NCBI RefSeq assembly: GCF_000272045.2
Contig: NZ_AJYZ02000019.1
Coordinates: 1,388,409-1,424,194, forward strand
Reading direction: 5' to 3'
DNA length: 35,786 nt
Source: Vibrio crassostreae 9ZC13
Lineage (GTDB): Bacteria; Pseudomonadota; Gammaproteobacteria; Enterobacterales; Vibrionaceae
How positions within the stretch are numbered: the first letter of the stretch is position 1; each line of letters starts with the position of its first letter. Both the position numbers and the translations under genes were made by a program. The notes below the pieces were generated by a model. That model was not told the DNA's origin. It was given only the letters and a program-made list of their open reading frames with translations, and ran no database searches. Below are positions 29,992 to 35,786 of the stretch, in pieces.

Positions 29992-31283
29992 TAAAATCGT
30001 CCTTTGATATTTAAGAGAATCATATGACTATCGGGTAAACTGGCGTAAGCAGAATCACTTTTACCACCTAGAAAGCGTGCAGCAAGTTCCAAATCCAACG
30101 ATGAATTGCCATTATCTAAAGCCTGATAATTGAGCCACTGAGTCGCAATAAAACCGCCATCTTGAGGAGACAACATGACATCGAATGTTGGCGTGATATC
30201 TTCAAGCCAGCCATGTGTCGAATCCAGAGACCAATGAAACATGATGTTGTGTTGAACCAAATTGGCGTGCTGATAGCCTTGCGCATAAGAACCTACCAAC
30301 GAAGATGTCATCGGATTAACCGACAAAGACTCTGCACTTTCTATCGCGCTTTGCCACTCAGAATGACTCCAAGCACGGCTATCAAACCAGTATTCCAGCA
30401 CCACATTATGGCCCGTGTCATTGGCCCATGTTAATCCTGCTAACGCTTGATAAGCCTCGCCCTGCTCTTCAAGATAAACCGGTTTAAGCATTGAATCCGG
30501 CTGACTGTAGCCAAGGCTTTGTCGCTGATAAACCACCGAGCCATGAAACTCCCAAGCGAGATTCAACACCGACACTAAACTCGCCCCAAGTAAGCCATGG
30601 CGTACATCGTCGTAATAAGCGACCCACTGATATTCGTGGTCGCCAACCAGATTGTAACGACGTATCCCAAAGCCTTGTTGCTGATTCTGCTTTTCGAATT
30701 CATTTACGTCTTGGGAAGTCCATGACGAATCGCTGTAAAGCAGTGTCCATTCGCCCGTCATATCGAACAGTGACGCTGAAGCCACACCGGCGCCCTCTTC
30801 TGCGACAATGCCAACAGGGTTTTGTCGGTAAGGCTTGATAATGTCTAACGGTCGGTAGCCATAACCAACACCCCAATCTAGGCGAACCTTACCGAGTGTC
30901 ACATCAAGGTAGTGATCACCGAACGCTGAATTAGACAGTTCAACACCACCTTGCCAAAACAGCTCGCGCGCAATGAATTCCGATTCAAAGCTCGCGTCTT
31001 GGTCTTGAGGAGTATTAGTCAAAATATCATTGGCTTTCATTGCAAACAGGCCAAGCCAATTGCCATATCCAACCTCAAGATCCAAAAAACCATTGAGTGA
31101 CTGGCGATTGTCAGATACGAAAGGGTTAAATGGCGACTCTCTCGATTCAACGGCCTCAGCACTCAATTGCCAGTCCCAGGCTAGGTTCAGATCGTACGCT
31201 TGAGTCGTATTACTCATACAAGGCAGCACAATGAAAGTAACGATTAAAGGCTTGATGTGGAATCGACGACTAGAAGCTTTCAT
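29991..31283 (-). CDS. Outer-membrane beta-barrel protein of transport operon
   Basis: The protein is 430 residues from the ATG at 31283, chosen for AGGTGG upstream; a GTG at 31292 would add three residues. It has a signal peptide with cleavage after TTQA, many alternating aromatic/polar strands, and a C-terminal Phe (NIKGRF), the usual barrel-insertion signal. The stretch LGKVRLDWGVGYGYRPLDIIKPYRQNP resembles DUF1302-like or porin-like outer-membrane proteins found with lipid exporters. I cannot assign a named family with certainty. Its neighbours suggest it is the outer-membrane exit or anchor of the ABC system. Confidence 0.72.
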   Translation of the reverse strand: MKASSRRFHIKPLIVTFIVLPCMSNTTQAYDLNLAWDWQLSAEAVESRESPFNPFVSDNRQSLNGFLDLEVGYGNWLGLFAMKANDILTNTPQDQDASFESEFIARELFWQGGVELSNSAFGDHYLDVTLGKVRLDWGVGYGYRPLDIIKPYRQNPVGIVAEEGAGVASASLFDMTGEWTLLYSDSSWTSQDVNEFEKQNQQQGFGIRRYNLVGDHEYQWVAYYDDVRHGLLGASLVSVLNLAWEFHGSVVYQRQSLGYSQPDSMLKPVYLEEQGEAYQALAGLTWANDTGHNVVLEYWFDSRAWSHSEWQSAIESAESLSVNPMTSSLVGSYAQGYQHANLVQHNIMFHWSLDSTHGWLEDITPTFDVMLSPQDGGFIATQWLNYQALDNGNSSLDLELAARFLGGKSDSAYASLPDSHMILLNIKGRF

Positions 31284-31292
31284 GGCACCCAC

Positions 31293-32075
31293 CTAAAGCC
31301 CAGACACGCTATTACGTGATAAGTAAGCAGGGTTGTAGTATTTGTCCGCTAAAGCTTGTTCGCTTACCTCGCGGTACTCAATCACGGTTTTCTTACTTGG
31401 TTGAATCTTATCGAGCAAAGTCATCGAAACTACACTTGGCAAGCCATCTCGCACGCCTTCAGTAAACCAAGCTTGCTTGGCTAACTTACCTGAACGCAGA
31501 TACAGATCCGCTTTAACAGGAAACGCTCGGTCTGCCGTTAACCACAGATCAATCGATTGATAGCTGGCACCCTTGGTTTTCGCCGTTAGCTTTAGATGAT
31601 AAGTATCGAGTGTCTCGCCAGTCGACCTCTCAACCTGTTGCTCGGCAACCCACTTACCTTGGTAATCTTCGCTCCAAGTGAGCGTCGAAATGTCCCCTAC
31701 CGAAGCTTCACCCAAGAGTTTCTGCATTGGTGTGATTCGGATAGGTCGGCGCGATTTCGGCATCAGTAACCAATAGTTGTCCTCTATCATCAGCATCTTT
31801 TGACCCGCCTCGACCGCCGACTTGAACACGACCAGCGACTCTCGGTTTGGTCTTGTGTAGACGTTGTATTCGCGGGTTTTGTCTAGTTGCTCGTCTTGAT
31901 ATAGCGCGACCAGAGAAACCACTTTAGACGCCTGTTCGCTGTTCAAGCGATAGCTATCCGCCTTGGCGATCATCTCTGTGACTTGTTGTGAATCGACTGC
32001 CCAGCTTGGTGTCGATGCTAGAACCAAAACCAATACAGAACCTAAAACAGTGAGTGAACGAGTAAATTTATACAT
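31293..32075 (-). CDS. LolA-like periplasmic lipoprotein-sorting protein
   Basis: A 260-residue protein with a signal peptide (VLGSVLVLVLASTPSWA) and a mature domain of the outer-membrane lipoprotein-sorting (LolA-like) family: REYNVYTRPNRESLVVF, KMLMIEDNYWLLMPKSRRPIRITPMQKLLGEASVGDI, and YQSIDLWLTADRAFPVKADLY. Members share the open-barrel LolA/LolB fold, which holds a lipid in a hydrophobic cavity. It probably carries a lipid or lipoprotein between the ABC permease and the outer-membrane barrel. The start overlaps the FtsX-type gene by 8 nt. This is not the housekeeping lolA. Confidence 0.85.
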   Translation of the reverse strand: MYKFTRSLTVLGSVLVLVLASTPSWAVDSQQVTEMIAKADSYRLNSEQASKVVSLVALYQDEQLDKTREYNVYTRPNRESLVVFKSAVEAGQKMLMIEDNYWLLMPKSRRPIRITPMQKLLGEASVGDISTLTWSEDYQGKWVAEQQVERSTGETLDTYHLKLTAKTKGASYQSIDLWLTADRAFPVKADLYLRSGKLAKQAWFTEGVRDGLPSVVSMTLLDKIQPSKKTVIEYREVSEQALADKYYNPAYLSRNSVSGL

Positions 32076-33366
32076 AAACCAGCGCCTCCGTGATTGGCTT
32101 ATTCACGCCTTTGCGAGCAGAAAAATAAGCAGCTAGCAAACAGATCGTCAACACACCTAAAGTGGCGTAACCAACTAATTCCAATGAGAAGTAAATGTTG
32201 AGTGGGTAACCCTCGGTTCTGCCGGGAGGTGGTGGCATTTGGATATCCACCACCAGCAATAACACCGACACGAAGCCACTCACTAACGCGCCGATCGCGC
32301 TGCCAATCACAGCCAACAATCCCGCCTCTTTTAAGAAACCTGCGACGATTTCAGACGGGTAACTGCCTAGTGCCGACAAGGTGCCAATTTCACGAGTACG
32401 CTCGGTCACCGACATGGTCATGGTGTTAAACAACGACACAAACACTACCAATGCCATCACCGCGCCCATGATGCCGAAGATACGGTCGTAAAGATCTTTC
32501 ACCTTGGTGTAGAAAAACGCGCGATCTTGCCACGGGGTGATCTCGATCTCTGTGCCTTGATCGCTTTGGCTCGCACTATTTCGATCTAAAGCTGTTTGGA
32601 TACGCTGTTGAACGGTCGAGGTCTTGCTTGTTTCAAATAGAAACACCGACAAGGTACTGACTTTGTCTGACGCTAAAAGCTCTTGGGCAGTGGTGATGTG
32701 TACGTATAACTGACGCTTATCCAGCTCAGGCACTCCTGTCGAGTAAATACCCTGCACCTTAAAATCAAAAGCGTTCAATGCGCCGTCACTGGTAGTCGCG
32801 AGCAGTGTCACCCAATCGCCAACGGCAACTTTGAGATTACGAGCAAGGTCAGTTCCCAGCATCACTTGTGGCTCTTGGCTGTCGTATCTTGGCGATTTCA
32901 CATCCGAGAGGGTCTGACCGCTGCGCACATCTAAGAAAGGACCTTTCATGTCGAACTCACGCTCATTGACACCCGTTCCCATAAAAATGGTCGATTTGCT
33001 GCCGTTAGACACCAAGCCGCTGAAGTAAACTCGCGGTTGCACACCACGCACATCACTGTCACCAATGATGCTCTTGGTTAGCGCTTGAACATTATCGAGA
33101 CCATTGCTCAGCGGCATGTCTTCATCTTGCTCAAAATATCCCGGCGTACTCAAAGTAAGATGACCAGTATCGCGCGCGGTCGATTCACGCAGAGATTCAT
33201 AGGTATAAAGCCCATAACCTCCAGCCGAGGTCAGCGCAAATACGGCAATTGCGATGATCAATACCGAAAGCAGACTACGGCGACCGTTTCTCAATAAATT
33301 AAGCCACGCCAAACGCACCGAGGTAGGAAGCAAAAAAGTGCTCATTCTTTGTGTTAACTTGCCCAT
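32068..33366 (-). CDS. FtsX/MacB-type ABC transporter permease
   Basis: A 432-residue permease: one N-terminal membrane helix (residues 31-52), a long periplasmic MacB-like core domain (about 55-290), and three C-terminal membrane helices with the FtsX signature SVTERTREIGTLSALGSYPSEI. This is the LolC/E-MacB type VII ABC architecture, which acts by mechanotransmission on periplasmic substrates rather than by pumping through a channel. The ATG at 33366 is chosen because GGAGG lies 7 nt upstream; it overlaps the ATPase gene by 13 nt. One permease gene is present, so a homodimer is likely. Confidence 0.92.
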   Translation of the reverse strand: MGKLTQRMSTFLLPTSVRLAWLNLLRNGRRSLLSVLIIAIAVFALTSAGGYGLYTYESLRESTARDTGHLTLSTPGYFEQDEDMPLSNGLDNVQALTKSIIGDSDVRGVQPRVYFSGLVSNGSKSTIFMGTGVNEREFDMKGPFLDVRSGQTLSDVKSPRYDSQEPQVMLGTDLARNLKVAVGDWVTLLATTSDGALNAFDFKVQGIYSTGVPELDKRQLYVHITTAQELLASDKVSTLSVFLFETSKTSTVQQRIQTALDRNSASQSDQGTEIEITPWQDRAFFYTKVKDLYDRIFGIMGAVMALVVFVSLFNTMTMSVTERTREIGTLSALGSYPSEIVAGFLKEAGLLAVIGSAIGALVSGFVSVLLLVVDIQMPPPPGRTEGYPLNIYFSLELVGYATLGVLTICLLAAYFSARKGVNKPITEALVYV

Positions 33367-34052
33367 GAGATTGCCTCCATTGCTGTGGCTTGTAGTGCCA
33401 GTTGACCATCGATAAGTTCAATGACTCGGTCACAACGCTGCGCCATTCTTGGGTCATGCGTTGCGACAATAAAGGTGGTGCCCATTTCGTGGCCGAGCTC
33501 TTTCATAATGTCGATCACAAGGTTGGCGGTGTGACTGTCTAAGCTAGCGGTCGGCTCATCGGCAATGACTAAGCTTGGGTTGTGGATTAGCGCTCTGGCT
33601 ATCGCGACACGTTGCTGCTGGCCGCCTGAAAGATTGTCTGGGCGATGATGTACATATTCGCCTAGCCCAACACGCTCTAACATGTCTTGTGCTCTGGTCT
33701 GCTGTTCTTGTTTCGAACATTGGTTCAACATCAATGGGTAGGCCACGTTCTCAAGTGCCGTCATCACTGGAACCAGATTGAAGCGCTGAAATACAAAACC
33801 CAACGACTGACGGCGAAAGCGTGCAGCGGCGATTTGCTCTGTCGGATACGGTTGGCCATCAATATTGATCTGTCCTCGATAGCTCATATCCAACAAACCA
33901 AGAATATTCAAAAGTGTGCTTTTTCCAGAACCCGACGGGCCACACAACGCCACCATTTCACCGCGCTGGATATGGCCATCGACCCCGTTTAATGCATCAA
34001 CACGTTGACCGCCTGTGACATATGCTTTGCCGATATCTTTAAATTCAATCAT
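33354..34052 (-). CDS. ABC transporter ATP-binding protein (LolD/MacB-like)
   Basis: A 232-residue ATPase with Walker [10 protein letters not shown] (38-46), Q-loop VFQRFNLVP (about 88-96), signature LSGGQQQ (141-147), Walker B LVIADEP (161-167) and H-loop ATHD. It is of the LolD/MacB/FtsE kind that pairs with FtsX-type permeases. It powers the permease encoded downstream in a 13-nt overlap. A helical-repeat protein gene lies 46 nt upstream. Confidence 0.94.
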   Translation of the reverse strand: MIEFKDIGKAYVTGGQRVDALNGVDGHIQRGEMVALCGPSGSGKSTLLNILGLLDMSYRGQINIDGQPYPTEQIAAARFRRQSLGFVFQRFNLVPVMTALENVAYPLMLNQCSKQEQQTRAQDMLERVGLGEYVHHRPDNLSGGQQQRVAIARALIHNPSLVIADEPTASLDSHTANLVIDIMKELGHEMGTTFIVATHDPRMAQRCDRVIELIDGQLALQATAMEAISWAS

Positions 34053-34098
34053 CCCGTTTTCCTCTGATTACTAACCAACTGTTTAGCTTCCATGCCCT

Positions 34099-34779
34099 TT
34101 ATTTCGCTTTCGCTATTAGGGCCTTCGCAGTCATCGTTTCGATGTTGTCGGCATCGGCCGTTTCCATTTGCTCTAGCCACGCTTGTGCTTGCGTTAGGTC
34201 TTCAGCACGAATCGATGCCTCAATCGCATAACGGTAAATCCACGATGTCACAGCGAAATGCTGTTGCTGGAAAGCATCTTCAGCCAATAGCGAGAGGAAC
34301 AGGTCATAACCACGATCGAAATGATTAAACATGTCTGGCAGAGAGGTGTAAGTAACGGCGGCCATTGCGCGAGTTAGGTAAGAATCTGGCAGCCCTTGAA
34401 CACGGGGTTGTTCATGAATTGGTTGGTCTTCGTCTTTCAGCAGCACCAGTGATTTATCAATGGTTGATAAGCCTCTCTCCACATACTTCATCTTGTTCCA
34501 AGGTAAGAACGCATCACGCCCCATCAGGGTTTCTGTGCTTCCTAAATAAACTAAAGTCAGTGGCGTAGCGCCGTCTTGTTGCAGCGTGTCATTAAGGCGT
34601 TCATAAGCCACCTCAACCAAGTCTTCATTGCCTTGCGCCGCTTGGTTGTAGATATCGAGCACGTCTGAACTCGGGTTCGCTAAAGCTAACGACGGTGCAA
34701 ACGAAACAAGAGCAATCAGCAATGAACGCTTAAGCACAGAAGTTGTAGAGCCTGAATTAAATGAGTGTGAAGTAGTCAT
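34099..34779 (-). CDS. Secreted helical-repeat protein of unknown function
   Basis: A 226-residue protein. The N-region MTTSHSFNSGSTTSVLKR is followed by a hydrophobic segment and an ALA cleavage site (SLALA-NPSS), so it is periplasmic. The mature part is nearly all alpha-helical with TPR-like pairs (DVLDIYNQAAQGNEDLVEVAYERL; FAVTSWIYRYAIEASIRAED; AQAWLEQMETADADN). I recognise no named family. As the first gene of the transport operon it may be an adaptor or substrate receptor; that is inference. AAAGGGA is the ribosome site and lies inside a dyad (34791-34815). Confidence 0.75.
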   Translation of the reverse strand: MTTSHSFNSGSTTSVLKRSLLIALVSFAPSLALANPSSDVLDIYNQAAQGNEDLVEVAYERLNDTLQQDGATPLTLVYLGSTETLMGRDAFLPWNKMKYVERGLSTIDKSLVLLKDEDQPIHEQPRVQGLPDSYLTRAMAAVTYTSLPDMFNHFDRGYDLFLSLLAEDAFQQQHFAVTSWIYRYAIEASIRAEDLTQAQAWLEQMETADADNIETMTAKALIAKAK

Positions 34780-34790
34780 GATTTCTAATC

Positions 34791-34815
34791 CCTTTCAAAT
34801 GTTGACGTTGAAAGG
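34791..34815 (-). promoter_or_regulatory. Dyad overlapping the ribosome site of the transport operon
   Basis: CCTTTCAA (34791-34798) and TTGAAAGG (34808-34815) form a perfect 8-bp dyad with a 9-nt centre. On the minus strand the second arm, TTGAAAGG, continues into GATTAG and includes the likely ribosome site AAAGGGA, about 10 nt before the ATG at 34779. It could be a repressor/LytTR operator or an RNA hairpin that hides the ribosome site. Confidence 0.5.
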
Positions 34816-34952
34816 TTAACTAGAATTTGTCGTGCAGTTTTACCAATGCGACGAATGGTAATTATAAGGAGTGAATGGTTGAGAGGCGGTGTGAGTGGGG
34901 TCTCAACCTTATAGGAACTAGACGAACACTATTCGCATAATTAGCCATAGTT

Positions 34953-35134
34953 ACCTCCCCCTCTAACTCCCCCTCAATCTGGGTTCATCAATATCTCTAG
35001 ATCTTTAGCAGAGGGGGAGAACTTTCTTTAGCACTGAACATATATCGACACTTTTAACGATCGATGTTCTATTCCTCCCCTCTCCACGATCAGCAAGGGA
35101 TCTACATATGAATCAAGGGGAGGCTAGGAGGGGA
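34953..35134. repeat. C/G-rich intergenic inverted-repeat element
   Basis: This 460-nt gap (34780-35239) holds two related hairpins. In the first, CTCCCCCTC occurs twice (34955-34963, 34967-34975) opposite GAGGGGGAG (35011-35019). In the second, CCTCCCCT (35074-35081) pairs with AGGGGAGG (35116-35123), and a further AGGAGGGGA follows at 35126. The halves are similar to each other. It resembles the palindromic intergenic repeats dispersed in Vibrio genomes. No gene lies in it, and 34817-34952 shows only a stray AAGGAG (34866-34871) without an ORF. Confidence 0.6.
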
Positions 35135-35173
35135 TTTATTTTGGATTAACGCACTCGGCAGAGCTCAAACCAA

Positions 35174-35203
35174 AAAAATAGCCGCTAATCCGCGGCTATT
35201 TTT
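35174..35203 (-). terminator. Intrinsic terminator after beta-hydroxyacid dehydrogenase gene
   Basis: A 12-bp stem, AAAAATAGCCGC (35174-35185) with GCGGCTATTTTT (35192-35203), has a 6-nt loop and a T-run on the minus strand (complement of 35172-35178). It lies 36 nt past the stop codon. Confidence 0.9.
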
Positions 35204-35239
35204 AGTTATCTAAACGAAGTTCCTATTACTTCGATCTTT

Positions 35240-35786
35240 CTACTTCTTTGTCTCTTCAACCACGGCTTTCATCAATACTGATGTATCCATGCGGCCTTGT
35301 CCTTCGGCAGACAGTGCCTTGTAGGCGTTGTTGGTCTTTTCAGTCAGTGGAAGCTGGATGCCTTGGCGCTCAGCTTCATCTAGACAGAAACCTAAGTCTT
35401 TGATCATCCAATCTATTGCAAAGCCAAAATCGAACTTGTCTTGTGCCATTGTGGTAGCACGGTTTTCCATCTGCCATGAGCCAGCAGCGCCGTTTTTAAG
35501 GCAATCAACCAGAGTTGGGATATCCAAACCTGATTTTTCAGCAAGCACTAAGCCTTCAGATAAGCCATTCAACACTCCTGCAATGCAGATCTGGTTAACC
35601 ATTTTCGCGCGTTGGCCTTGGCCGACTTTACCCATAAGAACTGACGACTTACCGTAAGCTTCGAACACAGGTTGAAGGTCGTTGAAAAGCGCTTGTTCGC
35701 CACCACACATGATGGTTAGCACGCCATTTTCTGCGCCCGCTTGGCCACCAGATACAGGTGCATCCATAAAGCGAATACCGGCTTTC
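35240..35786 (-). CDS. Beta-hydroxyacid dehydrogenase (GarR/HIBADH family), 3' part
   Basis: The frame is open to the right edge of the window, so the N-terminal Rossmann domain lies outside; about 182 codons are visible. The visible part has FMDAPVSGGQAGAENG, the family substrate-binding motif, the catalytic Lys in GQGQRAKMVNQ, and the all-alpha C-terminal domain (SGLDIPTLVDCLKNGAAGSW, FAIDWMIKDLGFCLDEA). Enzymes of this family oxidise beta-hydroxy acids such as tartronate semialdehyde or 3-hydroxyisobutyrate with NAD(P). The exact substrate cannot be told from this half. Confidence 0.88.
   Translation of the reverse strand, partial: KAGIRFMDAPVSGGQAGAENGVLTIMCGGEQALFNDLQPVFEAYGKSSVLMGKVGQGQRAKMVNQICIAGVLNGLSEGLVLAEKSGLDIPTLVDCLKNGAAGSWQMENRATTMAQDKFDFGFAIDWMIKDLGFCLDEAERQGIQLPLTEKTNNAYKALSAEGQGRMDTSVLMKAVVEETKK

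Overview
The window looks like a chromosomal segment of a Vibrio, probably of the Splendidus clade or a near relative. Reasons are moderate GC content, an ECF sigma/ChrR photo-oxidative stress locus of the Vibrio type, a VemP-like stalling peptide ahead of a second secDF pair, and many small conserved Vibrio proteins. I see no tRNA, rRNA, IS element, prophage or CRISPR array. Species assignment is inference.

Region 1 (1-1060): the 3' part of a DUF4344 metallopeptidase gene and a convergent tautomerase-family gene that lacks the usual Pro1.

Region 2 (1250-12250): a photo-oxidative (singlet oxygen) stress island. Two promoters share the architecture TGATC(C/G)-N16-CGTA. One drives a LON-domain-only protein. 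The other drives an ECF11-type sigma factor and its ChrR zinc anti-sigma factor. Downstream on the same strand lie a DUF523-DUF1722 protein, a photolyase, an NTF2-like protein, an SDR, a flavin oxidase/desaturase-like protein, DUF1365, a Cfa-like methyltransferase, DUF2878, a secreted chalcone-isomerase-fold protein and a DUF3833 lipoprotein. Most of these genes overlap or abut, and a strong terminator follows at 12209-12248. The flavoprotein, DUF1365 and Cfa-like trio resembles the furan-fatty-acid pathway of Rhodobacter, so the island probably repairs DNA and makes an oxygen-scavenging membrane lipid.

Region 3 (12250-21060): small stress and housekeeping genes. These are a charged 87-residue protein, an SDR, an RRM protein, an RRF_GI-type protein, OsmC and GFA proteins, a LysR regulator divergent from an SDR-MFS-old yellow enzyme cluster, and an RlmJ-family rRNA methyltransferase.

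Region 4 (21180-24810, minus strand): vemP-secD-secF. The VemP-like peptide carries the RLAGWKEGN arrest-type motif near its C terminus. The secDF pair stands alone without yajC or tgt, as expected for the second, salinity-regulated SecDF of marine vibrios.

Region 5 (25020-34815, minus strand): an M16 zinc peptidase lipoprotein gene and a seven-gene operon. The operon runs periplasmic helical-repeat protein, ABC ATPase, FtsX/MacB-type permease, LolA-like periplasmic protein, outer-membrane barrel, LytS-type kinase, LytTR regulator. It reads like an uncharacterised trans-envelope lipid or lipoprotein transport system with its own two-component regulator. An intergenic C/G-rich inverted-repeat element (34953-35134) and the 3' part of a beta-hydroxyacid dehydrogenase gene close the window.
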